DNA of 64,000 nucleotides from contig NZ_JAGHZV010000007.1 in NCBI RefSeq assembly GCF_017745215.1, positions 1 through 64,000 on the forward strand. The letters run 5' to 3'. Below, piece after piece: positions 13,842 through 22,367 of the stretch. The notes below the pieces were generated by a model. It searched no databases, had not been told where the DNA came from, and was given only the letters and a program-made list of their open reading frames with translations. Numbering within the stretch: position 1 is the first letter of the stretch; each line of letters begins with the position of its first letter. The translations under genes were made by a program, and so were the position numbers. The DNA is from Sphingomonas sp. Its GTDB lineage: Bacteria; Pseudomonadota; Alphaproteobacteria; Sphingomonadales; Sphingomonadaceae.

Positions 13842-15302
13842 ATGGAAACGCTCGACGAAATCTGGGACGGCGACCTGCTCGGTCGCCGCGGCGAGGCCGA
13901 AGATCTTGTCGGCTTTCTTGAAAGCGTCACGGCGCGACCTTCGATCCGCGAAGATGGTCATGCCTATGTGCTCGCGGTCGACGCGAGCTATGGACAGGGG
14001 AAGACCTTCTTCCTGCGCCGTCTGGCGCGCCACATGGCCGCGACCGAGCACGCCGTGGCGTTCGTCGATGCCTGGGTGGACGACCTGGAAGACGAGCCGA
14101 TGGTCGCGCTGGCCGCGACGCTGGAGACGGCGCTCGAACCCTGGATCGAGAAGGATCGCGACGTTGCGGAGGGCCTCGCGCGATTTCGCGCCAAGGCGGG
14201 TCGCGTCGCCAAGATCGTCGGAACCGGCCTGCTCAAGCGTGGTGTGGGCTTCCTGATAACCCAGGGCGCGGCCGAAGCGCTGGGCAGCGAGCTGGACAAG
14301 GCCGGCGAAGTGGCCAGGGACATCGACAAGGACGCGCTCAAGGGCGCGGGCGCCGGCATGGTCGACGATGCTGCCAAGGCGCTCGGCGAGATCGCCACGC
14401 CGAGCATGGAAGCGCGCATCCAGCGCTTTCGCGAGGGCCAGCAGGCGATCCGCGAGATGAAGGAAGGGCTCGGCGAGATCGTCGAGGCGCTGGTCGCCGC
14501 GGGCATGAAGCTGCCGGTGACGATCATCATCGACGAGCTCGACCGATGCCGGCCGACCTATGCCATCAAGCTGTTGGAGGAAGTGAAGCATCTGTTCGAC
14601 GTGGCGGGGGTCGCGTTTGTGCTTGGGCTGCATGGCGAGCAACTGGCGCATTCGGTGACGGCGGCTTATGGGACTGGATTCGATGGAAATGCCTATCTTC
14701 GGCGCTTTTTCAGCCGGCGCTATGCGCTGCGGGATGCGCCGCTGAAGCCGCTGATCGACAAGCTCTTCCAGGATTTGGTCATCCCGACACAGCGATTAGT
14801 ACATCCGCCGATCGTGTCGACCAGCAGTCTGGTTCCCGATTCCTATGATGCGAGCTCCTTCATCGCGGCCTATATGGATGCTTATGGCTTGAAGGCGCGC
14901 GATGCTTTCCAGCTCATGGAGATGCTTCAGACGAGTGCAGCATTGACCGCCTCGAACAAGTTGCTTCTAGTCTATCTGATACCGCTAATCATCGCCCATA
15001 TGACGAACGTCTCGCTCCCGACGAGCGATCAAGCAGATCCAAAATGGCATGTCGCAATCGCGAGGACCAATAAATCACCGGCATTGTGGCATCCCGATAA
15101 ACTGGCGGCTGAGATCGACAAAGCGAGGAGGTTGCATGATGAGGAGCTTGAAAACGTAAGTTCTTCACCAGCAAATTTGATCAATCCAATGATCGCGCGA
15201 ATTCGCTCCAATCTGCCCGACGATTCCTACGCCAGACCGGAGAACTATCGGCGCTTGATCCAGACCGCCAAGCGGTTCACCTCTTCTGAAGGGGATGCCT
15301 AG
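13842..15302 (+). CDS. KAP-family P-loop NTPase
   Basis: The 486-residue protein has a Walker A motif SYGQGKTFFL (Lys near residue 54), a Walker B motif TIIIDELDRCRP (about 230) and the KAP-type stretch YLRRFFSRRYALRD. A helical insertion containing GVGFLITQGAAEAL and alanine-rich helices (about residues 120-200) separates them. KAP NTPases are a patchily distributed group, often membrane-linked, found in phage-defence or signalling contexts; no biochemical role is assured. The 3' half (about 14760-15290) has more A/T and less biased codons than its neighbours, a sign of horizontal acquisition. It stands alone with no obvious partner. Confidence 0.85.
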   Translation: METLDEIWDGDLLGRRGEAEDLVGFLESVTARPSIREDGHAYVLAVDASYGQGKTFFLRRLARHMAATEHAVAFVDAWVDDLEDEPMVALAATLETALEPWIEKDRDVAEGLARFRAKAGRVAKIVGTGLLKRGVGFLITQGAAEALGSELDKAGEVARDIDKDALKGAGAGMVDDAAKALGEIATPSMEARIQRFREGQQAIREMKEGLGEIVEALVAAGMKLPVTIIIDELDRCRPTYAIKLLEEVKHLFDVAGVAFVLGLHGEQLAHSVTAAYGTGFDGNAYLRRFFSRRYALRDAPLKPLIDKLFQDLVIPTQRLVHPPIVSTSSLVPDSYDASSFIAAYMDAYGLKARDAFQLMEMLQTSAALTASNKLLLVYLIPLIIAHMTNVSLPTSDQADPKWHVAIARTNKSPALWHPDKLAAEIDKARRLHDEELENVSSSPANLINPMIARIRSNLPDDSYARPENYRRLIQTAKRFTSSEGDA

Positions 15303-15328
15303 AACCGCAGACGAGGTTACAATCCCGC

Positions 15329-15351
15329 CGCGCCGGTAATGACCCGGCGCG
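15329..15351 (+). other. GC-rich hairpin between the KAP and DoxX-like genes
   Basis: CGCGCCGG (15329-15336) pairs with CCGGCGCG (15344-15351) around TAATGAC. There is no T-run. It ends directly against the ribosome binding site of the next gene, so it may insulate or tune that gene. Confidence 0.4.
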
Positions 15352-15361
15352 AGGAGGGGGC

Positions 15362-16114
15362 ATGATGGCACCGGGAATCCGCGCCTATGGCGTCGCGGCG
15401 ATTGCGCTGGGGGTGGTCGGGCTGGTGTGGGGCGATTTCGCCACGACCTGGCAGCCGGTGCCCGAGGATCTGCCCAACCGGATGGCGCTGGCCTATGCCG
15501 CGGCGTTCCTGCTGATCGCCTCAGGCGGGCTGCTCCAGCTCCAGCGCGCGCCGCGGACGATCGCGCTGATCCCCGCCGGCCTCTACGCCGCCTTTGCGGT
15601 GCTCTGGGCGATCCGGGTGGCGGGCTATCCGGCGATCTTCGGGACATGGCTGGGGCTGGCCGAGCAGCTCGCGCTGGTGATCGGCGGGGGTGCGGTGGTG
15701 GCGCTGCGGTCGGGCGGGGCGCGGCTGGCGCTGGCGTGCCGGCTGGGGTTCGGGGCCTGCCTCGTCGTGTTCGGGGTGGCGCATTGGATCTACGTCAAGG
15801 AGACCGCGGCGATGGTGCCCGGCTGGCTGCCACCGAGCGGGGAGGGCTGGGCGATCGCGACCGGCGCCTTTCATGCGCTTGCGGGGCTGGCGCTGCTTTC
15901 CGGTGTGCGGGCGCTGCTCGCGGCGCGGCTGGTGGTGGCGATGTTCGTCGGCTTCGGGCTGCTGGTGTGGCTGCCGCAGCTCGCGCCGTGGCCGGGGACG
16001 CACCTTGCATGGGGCGGCAATGCGATCAACCTGGCACTGGTCGGCGCGGCCTGGGCGGTCGCCGACATGATCCGCGCGATCAGGCCGGGAGCGGCGGCAT
16101 CAGCAGGCCGATGA
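15362..16114 (+). CDS. seven- to eight-helix membrane protein, DoxX-like
   Basis: A 250-residue very hydrophobic protein with about seven transmembrane segments. ATG 15362 follows GAGGAGGGGG; a second ATG at 15365 is equally possible. The pattern resembles DoxX-type or DUF-type small oxidoreductase-associated membrane proteins (LACRLGFGACLVVFGVAHWI, PGWLPPSGEGWAIATGAFHALAGLAL). The role is unknown. The last 35 bases overlap, tail to tail, the DUF1294 gene on the other strand. Confidence 0.65.
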   Translation: MMAPGIRAYGVAAIALGVVGLVWGDFATTWQPVPEDLPNRMALAYAAAFLLIASGGLLQLQRAPRTIALIPAGLYAAFAVLWAIRVAGYPAIFGTWLGLAEQLALVIGGGAVVALRSGGARLALACRLGFGACLVVFGVAHWIYVKETAAMVPGWLPPSGEGWAIATGAFHALAGLALLSGVRALLAARLVVAMFVGFGLLVWLPQLAPWPGTHLAWGGNAINLALVGAAWAVADMIRAIRPGAAASAGR

Positions 16115-16358
16115 TCGCGCCCGCCTGGATGACGGCGACGAGCATCAGATGGGTCGAGAAGGGCTGTTTGCGCGTCTTGTGGCGGAAGAGGTGGCGGCCG
16201 AGGAACGCGGCGGGGGTGCCGCCGATCAGCGCGAGGGTGAGGAGATCGGACTCGCGGACGCGGCGCCTGCCGGCGATCGCGCTGGCCTTGTCATGGCGCC
16301 AGACGAGGAGCGTCACCAGGTTGACGAGCGCGAGCGCGAGAAGAGCCAGGGGCAGCAT
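16080..16358 (-). CDS. DUF1294 membrane protein, 92 aa
   Basis: The 92-residue protein has the family pattern VTLLVWRHDKASAIAGRRRVRESDLLTLALIGGTPAAFLG, given here in outline: the W-x-x-D-K-x-x-A motif near residue 20, R-x-x-E-x-x-L and the GG-P-A/G turn near 47-50, then a second transmembrane helix. DUF1294 is a short two-to-three-helix family of unknown function. It converges with the DoxX-like gene and overlaps it by 35 bases. Confidence 0.85.
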   Translation of the reverse strand: MLPLALLALALVNLVTLLVWRHDKASAIAGRRRVRESDLLTLALIGGTPAAFLGRHLFRHKTRKQPFSTHLMLVAVIQAGAIIGLLMPPLPA

Positions 16359-16421
16359 CGGGCACCGATGCTAGCCGAGCCGGGTTGAGCGAAGGTTACG
16401 GAGCGCGAAAGGGATGCGTGC

Positions 16422-17201
16422 TCAGAAAGGCAGCCAGCGCTTCTTCTCGCTGAACTTCATATAGCCGGCGTTCACGCCGAGCCGCCAGCCGACGCCGAGC
16501 CGCACCGGGATCAGAACCACGCTGCCTCGGCGCAGGTAGCTCGCGGAGAAACCGCCGACGACATAGACGCGGCCTTCGGCCTGGGGGAAGCGCTTGTAGA
16601 GATCCTGGCTGTCGTAGAGATTGTAGACGAGCACGAACACCTTGGTGGCGTCGCCGCCGAGGTCGAAGCCGACCGACGGGCCGGTCCAATAGACCGGGCG
16701 CTCGCCCTCGACCTTGTGGAACATCTCGCCCGAGCCGTAGCGCAGGCCGACCACCACGGCGCCCGCGGCTTCGCGGCCGGCGATATAGGCGTTGGGCTCG
16801 CCCTGGTCGCGCAGGATGTTCTCGATGAGGCGCGCGACGTCGGCTGCGCCCTTGCCGAACACGCCCTCGGCGGCGGAGATCAGGTCGTCGCGCCCATAGG
16901 TGTTGCCGACATTGCGGCGCGCGCTGAGCCGGGCCTGGTCCTGCGGCGGCGCGGCAGGTGCCGGAGCGGCATAGGGATCGGCGGGGGCGGGCGCGGCATA
17001 GGGGTCCGACGGCGCCGGGGCCGAATAGGGATCCTGCGCCGGGACGGACTGCGGCTGAGATTGCGGCGGGGACGCGGGGTGCCGGCCCGAGAGGTCCGAA
17101 TCGATGCCCGTATTGGGATCGATCGGCGTCACCTGCGCCTGCACGGGCGCAGCCGCACCCAGCAAAACCGCCGCCCAAAGCACCAGCGTCCGCGCGCGCA
17201 T
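16422..17201 (-). CDS. eipA: EipA / DUF1134 envelope integrity protein
   Basis: A 259-residue exported protein: signal peptide MRARTLVLWAAVLLGAAAP-VQAQ, then a proline-rich linker with three near-repeats of DPYxAPAP (about residues 45-75). The DUF1134 domain follows (TYGRDDLISAAEGVFGKGAA, AGAVVVGLRYGSGEM, WTGPSVGFDLGGDATKVFVL). In Brucella and Caulobacter, EipA is a periplasmic beta-barrel protein needed for envelope stability under stress. The start at 17201 is chosen because it opens the signal peptide; the reading frame runs further upstream. It is transcribed alone. Confidence 0.88.
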   Translation of the reverse strand: MRARTLVLWAAVLLGAAAPVQAQVTPIDPNTGIDSDLSGRHPASPPQSQPQSVPAQDPYSAPAPSDPYAAPAPADPYAAPAPAAPPQDQARLSARRNVGNTYGRDDLISAAEGVFGKGAADVARLIENILRDQGEPNAYIAGREAAGAVVVGLRYGSGEMFHKVEGERPVYWTGPSVGFDLGGDATKVFVLVYNLYDSQDLYKRFPQAEGRVYVVGGFSASYLRRGSVVLIPVRLGVGWRLGVNAGYMKFSEKKRWLPF

Positions 17202-17398
17202 CTGCCCAAATCCCCTTACCATATGCTGCGGATCGCTATACCCGCCCGCCTGTCGCGGCAATGAACAGGCGACGACCCGAGTCGAATTCGCGCTCGGACG
17301 GTGGCGGATGGCGGGCGACCGGCTGGCAATTGGCACGCGGATCGCTGTTGATCGGGCGAAACTCGCCCGCTATAGCCGCGCGCTCGGGCCGTTCTTCC

Positions 17399-17490
17399 GG
17401 AGACGTGGGTGAGTGGCTGAAACCAGCGGTTTGCTAAACCGTCGTACCCTTAAGGGGGTACCCCGGGTTCGAATCCCGGCGTCTCCGCCA
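17399..17490 (+). tRNA. tRNA-Ser (GCU)
   Basis: A 92-base gene with encoded CCA. The acceptor stem GGAGACG (17399-17405) pairs with CGTCTCC (17480-17486), followed by discriminator G and CCA. The anticodon loop is TTGCTAA (17431-17437) with anticodon GCT at 17433-17435. A long variable arm (GTACCC..GGGTAC) and the T arm (CCGGGTTCGAATCCCGG) are typical of class II serine tRNA. Confidence 0.97.
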
Positions 17491-17562
17491 GCCTTCCCGG
17501 CCGACCTGCATCGCGCTCCGTAGCGCTTGGCACTGGCCCGCAGAAATCCTAGTCACTAGGAT

Positions 17563-18408
17563 ATGGATGAATGGACGGCTGCACCTCCTTCCGCGCCCGC
17601 CGGCGGCAAGCCTGAATTGCGCAGCCGCATGCGCATCGCCAGCGCCCGATCCAGCCAGGGAAAGCCGAGATCGCTTCGGCTCCACGGCACGGTCGCGCGC
17701 GAGCTCGGCATCCGCATCGTCTCGGGCCAGCTGGCGCCGGGCGCGCTGCTCGAAGGCGAGATCGAGGCGAGCGAACGGTTCAAGGTCTCGCGCACCGCAT
17801 ACCGCGAAGCGATCCGCATCCTCGCCGCCAAGGGCCTCGTCCAGTCGCGGCCGAAGATCGGCACGCAGGTCAGCCCGCGCAACGCCTGGCATCTCCTCGA
17901 TCCCGACGTGCTCGGCTGGATGTTCGAAGCCGAGCCCGATCCCGAGCTGATCGAGCATCTCTTCGAGCTGCGCCGGATCGTCGAGCCCGATGCCGCGCGG
18001 CTGGCGGCAATGCGGCGCACCGAGGAGCAGCTGGTTCAGATGCAGAATGGGCTCAACGGCATGGCCGAGCACGGCTTCGCGACCGAGGCGGGGCGGCGGG
18101 CGGACCAGGAGTTCCACGCCGCGCTGCTCGATGCCTCGCACAATGATTTCGTGATCTCGCTGACCACCGGCGTCGCGACCGCGATCGCGCTCACCACCGC
18201 GTTCAAGCAGCGCCGGCTGCCGGCGCCGCGCGACGCGCTGCCCGAGCATGTCCGCGTCTACCAGGCAGTGGCGGCGGGCGATGCGCAGGGCGCGCACGAC
18301 GCGATGGCGAGCCTGGTCGACCGCGGCCGCGCCGACACGCTCGAGGCGCGCCAGGCGCTCGGCGCGGCGAAGCGCGCGCGCGACGGGGGTGGCAAGGACA
18401 CCAGATAA
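17563..18408 (+). CDS. GntR/FadR-family regulator with FCD domain
   Basis: A 281-residue regulator. The winged helix (LHGTVARELGIRIVSGQL, then ALLEGEIEASERFKVSRTAYREAIRIL) occupies about residues 42-110. The effector-binding FCD domain follows, with ELRRIVEPDAARLAA and DQEFHAALLDASHN holding the usual metal-binding Asp and His residues. The N-terminus resembles the DgoR-like branch of sugar-acid regulators. It lies 133 bases before the dehydrogenase gene in the same direction and likely controls it or related sugar-acid genes. The downstream palindrome looks LacI-type rather than GntR-type, so the target is not certain. Confidence 0.88.
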   Translation: MDEWTAAPPSAPAGGKPELRSRMRIASARSSQGKPRSLRLHGTVARELGIRIVSGQLAPGALLEGEIEASERFKVSRTAYREAIRILAAKGLVQSRPKIGTQVSPRNAWHLLDPDVLGWMFEAEPDPELIEHLFELRRIVEPDAARLAAMRRTEEQLVQMQNGLNGMAEHGFATEAGRRADQEFHAALLDASHNDFVISLTTGVATAIALTTAFKQRRLPAPRDALPEHVRVYQAVAAGDAQGAHDAMASLVDRGRADTLEARQALGAAKRARDGGGKDTR

Positions 18409-18493
18409 GGCGCCCCGGCCCGCGCTTCCGATCGCTTCTCGCGCGCGCGGACGGTTGAATGCCGGGCGGCCAGCGCCTAGATGGTGCGGGCAA

Positions 18494-18508
18494 ATTGTTA
18501 CCGCTAAC
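18494..18508. promoter_or_regulatory. LacI-type operator ATTGTTACCGCTAAC upstream of the dehydrogenase
   Basis: GTTA and TAAC form an inverted repeat with a CG dyad centre. The complement, GTTAGCGGTAACAAT, matches the site before the GH3 gene (25687-25701) at 14 of 15 positions. It lies about 34 bases before ATG 18542. LacI-family sugar regulators use such centred-CG palindromes. Confidence 0.6.
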
Positions 18509-18541
18509 TTTTCCGGCGAAACACTCAGGAGGAATGGGGCC

Positions 18542-20119
18542 ATGGCGCTGACCGGCGAATTGTTCATTGCGTCGAAGCGCGTTGGGCGCGGCGAAGGGTT
18601 CAAGGCCGTCTCGCCCGCGACCGGCGCCGAGATCGAGCCGAGCTTCTCGGTCGCGACGCTCGACGATGTCGAGACTGCTTGCGCGGCGGCGGACGCTGCC
18701 TTCCCGATCTATTCGAACCTGCCGCGCGAGAAGCGCGCCGAGTTTCTCGAAGCGGCCGCCGAGGAGATCGAGGCGCTGGGCGACGCGCTGGTCGAGCGCG
18801 CGATGGCCGAGACCGGCTTGCCCCAGGCGCGCCTCACCGGCGAGCGCGGCCGCACCGCCAACCAGCTGCGGCTGTTCGCCAGGGAGCTGCGGCTCGGCGA
18901 ATACCTCCGCGCGCGGGTCGACCATGCGATCCCCGATCGCGTGCCGGCGCCCAAGCCCGACCTGCGGCTGCGCATGGTGCCGGTGGGCCCGGTCACGGTG
19001 TTCGGCGCGTCGAACTTCCCGCTCGCCTTCTCGGTCGCCGGCGGCGACACCGCGAGCGCGCTCGCGGCGGGCTGCCCGGTGGTGGTCAAGGGCCATTCGG
19101 CGCACCCCGGCACCGCCGAGCTGGTTGCCGGCGCGGTCACCCGCGCCGCGGTCAGGACCGGCATGCCCGAGGGCGTGTTCAGCCTGATCAACGGCCCCGG
19201 CAATTCGGTGGGCCAGGCGCTCGTCACCGATCCGCGGATCAAGGCGGTGGGCTTCACCGGCTCGCGCGGCGGCGGCACCCAGCTGATGAAGCTCGCGGCG
19301 GCGCGGCCGGTGCCGATCCCCGTCTATGCCGAGATGAGCAGCATCAACCCGGTCTTCCTGCTGCCGGCCGCGCTCGAGGCGCGCGCCGAGGCGCTGGGCC
19401 CGGCGTTCGTCGGCTCGCTGACCATGGGGGCTGGGCAGTTCTGCACCAACCCCGGGCTGGTGCTCGCCGTTGAGGGTCCCGCGCTCGATCGCTTCCTGAC
19501 CGCGGCGACCGATGCCGTGGGCGTGGCGCCGGCGCAGACGATGCTCACCCCCGGCATCCACAAGGCCTATGAGAGCGGCGTGGCCAAGCTCGCGTCGTCG
19601 CCGGCGCTCAGCCAGCTCGCGCAGGGCCAGGAGCCCGGCGGCCCGACCTGCGGCCAGGCGGCGCTCTTCTCGGTCTCGGCGAAGGACTTCCTCGCCGATG
19701 TCGCGCACTACAGCGAGGAAGTGTTCGGCGCGTCGAGCGTCGTGATCCGCTGCGCCGATGTCGAGGAGATGCTGTCGGTGATCCCGCAGCTCGAGGGCCA
19801 GCTGACCGCGACGGTGCATCTCGATCCGGCGGACTATGATCTCGCGCGCAAGCTGGTGCCGCTGCTCGAGACCAAGGTGGGCCGCATCCTCGCCAACGGC
19901 TGGCCGACCGGCGTGGAAGTGACCGACGCGATGGTCCATGGCGGGCCGTTCCCGTCGACCGCCGACGGGCGCAGCACCTCGGTGGGCACGCTGGCGATCG
20001 ACCGCTTCCTGCGGCCGGTGAGCTACCAGGACCTGCCGGCCGAGCTGCTCCCGGTCGAGCTGAGCGACGCCGGCGCGGGCATCCCTCGGCGCGTGGACGG
20101 GAAGCCGGTGATCGGCTGA
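18542..20119 (+). CDS. NAD(P)-dependent aldehyde dehydrogenase, alpha-ketoglutaric semialdehyde type
   Basis: A 525-residue protein with the KGSADH-type layout: the substrate loop GPVTVFGASNFPLAFSVAGG, general base Glu264 in YAEMSSINP, nucleophile Cys301 in GQFCTNPG, and the C-terminal GWPTGVEVTDAMVHGGPFPS. This branch oxidises 2-oxoglutarate semialdehyde to 2-oxoglutarate in non-phosphorylating pentose or hexarate degradation (Weimberg route). The start follows an AGGAGGAAT site. It is preceded by a GntR-type regulator and a LacI-type palindrome and closed by a strong terminator, so it is an independently controlled catabolic gene. Confidence 0.88.
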   Translation: MALTGELFIASKRVGRGEGFKAVSPATGAEIEPSFSVATLDDVETACAAADAAFPIYSNLPREKRAEFLEAAAEEIEALGDALVERAMAETGLPQARLTGERGRTANQLRLFARELRLGEYLRARVDHAIPDRVPAPKPDLRLRMVPVGPVTVFGASNFPLAFSVAGGDTASALAAGCPVVVKGHSAHPGTAELVAGAVTRAAVRTGMPEGVFSLINGPGNSVGQALVTDPRIKAVGFTGSRGGGTQLMKLAAARPVPIPVYAEMSSINPVFLLPAALEARAEALGPAFVGSLTMGAGQFCTNPGLVLAVEGPALDRFLTAATDAVGVAPAQTMLTPGIHKAYESGVAKLASSPALSQLAQGQEPGGPTCGQAALFSVSAKDFLADVAHYSEEVFGASSVVIRCADVEEMLSVIPQLEGQLTATVHLDPADYDLARKLVPLLETKVGRILANGWPTGVEVTDAMVHGGPFPSTADGRSTSVGTLAIDRFLRPVSYQDLPAELLPVELSDAGAGIPRRVDGKPVIG

Positions 20120-20144
20120 TCGGGTTTTTGGGTTTGCATTGAAG

Positions 20145-20180
20145 AAGGCGCCGGGGCGGGAGTCCCGGCGCCTTTTCTTT
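20145..20180 (+). terminator. strong terminator after the aldehyde dehydrogenase
   Basis: AAGGCGCCGGG (20145-20155) pairs perfectly with CCCGGCGCCTT (20164-20174), with an 8-base loop and a TTTTCTTT tail. Confidence 0.92.
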
Positions 20181-20253
20181 GGCCCCATCCCTCTTCGATC
20201 GCCGTGCTGAGCTTCGGTGTGTCCTCAATTGAGAGGCGGATGGGGCCTCCAAC

Positions 20254-20335
20254 CGTCATCCCGGCGAAAGCCGGGACCCAGGGTTACGGAAGTCGTCGCT
20301 CGCGGCCCTGGGTCCCGGCTTCCGCCGGGATGACG
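20254..20335. repeat. 82-bp palindromic dispersed repeat, copy 1
   Basis: The ends CGTCATCCCGGCGAAAG and the matching CGCCGGGATGACG are inverted, followed inward by GGGACCCAGGG / CCCTGGGTCCC. The core reads TCGTCGCTCGCGGCC in the + direction. Same length as copies 2-4. It lies between the dehydrogenase terminator and the end of the aldose epimerase gene. Confidence 0.9.
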
Positions 20336-20408
20336 TCTGAGGGGGAGAAGGCCCGTTCCGCAATCGATGATGCCCTAGGTTCAGGGCGACGGATGGGGTG
20401 GAGGCGGG

Positions 20409-21449
20409 TCAGCCCCCGAACGCCTCCGCCACGCTCGCGGCCAGCCGGAAGCGGAACGCCATGTTGTGCTCGTAGATCTGGCCGGGGTCGAGGCGTGACG
20501 AGGGGAAGTTCGGCTTGTTTGGGCTGTCGGGGAATTTCTGGGGTTCGAGGCAGAAGCCGCCGCGCGCGGGGTAGGTGGCGCCCGAGGTGCCCTGGGCGCC
20601 CCCCGCCAGATGGTTGCCGGTGTAGAGCTGGACGCCGGGCTGGTCCGAATGGACTTCGAGGACGCGGCCGCTGGTCGGGTCCCAGGCGGTGGCGACGCGG
20701 CGGAGCGTGCCTGCAGGCGCGTCGAGCACGAAGTTGTGGTCGTAGCCGTGGCCGATCGCGATCGCGGGGTGGTCGGCGCCGATGTCGCGGCCGAGCTGCT
20801 TGGGGGTGCGGAAGTCCAGCGGGGAGCCTTCGACCGAGGCGAGCTCGCCGGTGGGTATCTGGCCGGGATCGGTGGGCGTGTAGCGGCTCGCAGGAATCTG
20901 GAGCCAATGGTCGAGGATCTGGCTGGCGCTCGCTTCGCCCTCGAGGTTGAAATAGGCGTGATGAGTAAGGTTCACCACCGTCGGCGCATCGGTCGCGGCG
21001 CGGAAGCGGATCGCGAGGCCGTCGCGCTCGAGCGTGTAGGTGACTTCGGCCTCGAGGTTGCCCGGGAAGCCGTTGTGGCCGGCGGGGCTCTGGTGGCTGT
21101 AGGTTGCCGAATGGCCGTCGTGCGCCTTCAGGTGCCAGAAGACCTGGTCGAACCCGCCGGGCCCCGAATGGAGGTTGTTCGCGCCGTTGTTGGCGGGGAT
21201 GTGGAAGGCCTGGCCGTCGAGGGTAAAGGCCGCGCCGCCGATGCGGTTGGCGTAGCGGCCGGCGACCGCGCCGTAGAAGCGCGGGTGCGCCTGATATTCG
21301 GCGAGGTCGCGGTAGCCGAGGGTGACGTCGGCCGGCTTGCCGTCGCGGCCGGGGACGTCGAGGCGGCGCAGCGCCGCGCCGAGATTGAGCAATTGCGCCC
21401 GATAGGGACCGTTGGCGATCTCGATCGGGGTGATAACGTCTTCTTCCAT
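20409..21449 (-). CDS. galM: aldose 1-epimerase (galactose mutarotase)
   Basis: A 346-residue enzyme that interconverts alpha and beta anomers of galactose or glucose. Diagnostic residues are present: RYANRI near residue 65, the catalytic His in NLTHHAYFNL, the GHGYDHNF motif and the catalytic Glu in GFCLEPQKFPDSPN. There is no signal peptide, so it acts in the cytoplasm. It fits the surrounding sugar-degradation genes. It has no close co-directional partner except the SDR gene upstream at 21509, separated by 59 bases. Confidence 0.93.
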   Translation of the reverse strand: MEEDVITPIEIANGPYRAQLLNLGAALRRLDVPGRDGKPADVTLGYRDLAEYQAHPRFYGAVAGRYANRIGGAAFTLDGQAFHIPANNGANNLHSGPGGFDQVFWHLKAHDGHSATYSHQSPAGHNGFPGNLEAEVTYTLERDGLAIRFRAATDAPTVVNLTHHAYFNLEGEASASQILDHWLQIPASRYTPTDPGQIPTGELASVEGSPLDFRTPKQLGRDIGADHPAIAIGHGYDHNFVLDAPAGTLRRVATAWDPTSGRVLEVHSDQPGVQLYTGNHLAGGAQGTSGATYPARGGFCLEPQKFPDSPNKPNFPSSRLDPGQIYEHNMAFRFRLAASVAEAFGG

Positions 21450-21508
21450 CGGCCTCTCCCGTCAGCCCGGAACCGTTCTCCCCGCGAAAGCCCGGATGCG
21501 GGGCGAAG

Positions 21509-22306
21509 TCAAATATCCATCCCCATCCGCCGCCGCGTCTGCTTGCGGATCGCGCCGGGCATCCAGCGCGCGGCGAAGGCGAGGCGCCTGGCGGTCTTGC
21601 CGACCAGCGCATGGACCTTGTCGTTGTGGACCGAATCCCACACCGCCTGCGCCACCGTGTCGAGCGGCGTGAACTCGAGCCCCGCCGCCTTCACGCTCTC
21701 GCGCGCGGTGCGGTTCGAGCCGTGGCTCAACGTGTCGAGCAGTGGCGTGTCGATGAAGCTCGGCATCAGCACATGCGCCTTGATCCCCTCGGCCGCCCAT
21801 TCGCCGTCGAGCGCCTCGGTCAGCCCGCGTACCGCGAATTTGGTCGCGGCGTAGAGCGCCAGCCCCGCCGATCCGTAGATCGCCGCCGCGCTCGCGGTGT
21901 TGACCAGCGCCGCGCCGCCCGGGGTCGCCTTGAGGAAGGGATAGCCGATCCGCGCGCCGTTGATCACGCCGGTGAGGTTGATGCCGACGATCCGGTCGAT
22001 GTCCTCGAAGCTGGTCGTCGCGAACTCGCCGCCCACCGCGATGCCGGCATTGTTGAACAGCACGTCGAGCCGCCCGCCGCTGAGTGCCGTGAAGGCGCCG
22101 AGCGATTCCTGCCACTGGTGGCGGTCGCGCACGTCCATCACATGCGTCGAGATCCTGTCGGGCGCGAAGCCCGCGCGTGCCGCTTCCAGCCCCGCGGCGT
22201 TGACGTCGGCGAGGCCCACGCGCCAGCCCTTCGACGCGAACAGCTTCGCGACCGCAAGCCCGATTCCCGAGGCGCCACCGGTGATGAAAATCGCTTTCTC
22301 TGCCAT
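21509..22306 (-). CDS. SDR-family oxidoreductase
   Basis: A 265-residue classical short-chain dehydrogenase: the NAD(P) loop TGGASGIG near residue 9, the NNAGIA motif, the catalytic YAATK pair (Tyr and Lys) preceded by a catalytic serine in TASAAAIYG. The substrate is unknown. ATG 22306 is chosen because GAGGAG stands at the right distance; a GTG two codons earlier is possible. It diverges from the ABC transporter gene, with 61 bases between. Confidence 0.9.
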   Translation of the reverse strand: MAEKAIFITGGASGIGLAVAKLFASKGWRVGLADVNAAGLEAARAGFAPDRISTHVMDVRDRHQWQESLGAFTALSGGRLDVLFNNAGIAVGGEFATTSFEDIDRIVGINLTGVINGARIGYPFLKATPGGAALVNTASAAAIYGSAGLALYAATKFAVRGLTEALDGEWAAEGIKAHVLMPSFIDTPLLDTLSHGSNRTARESVKAAGLEFTPLDTVAQAVWDSVHNDKVHALVGKTARRLAFAARWMPGAIRKQTRRRMGMDI

Positions 22307-22367
22307 ACCCACTCCTCGAATCCGGGCTCTTTGACCTTTGCCCCGTCATCCCGCACAAACGGCGGCG

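Noticed and set aside
17399..17490. tRNA-Ser as an attachment site for an integrated element
   Set aside because: No integrase gene and no direct repeat of the tRNA 3' end were seen on either side within the window.
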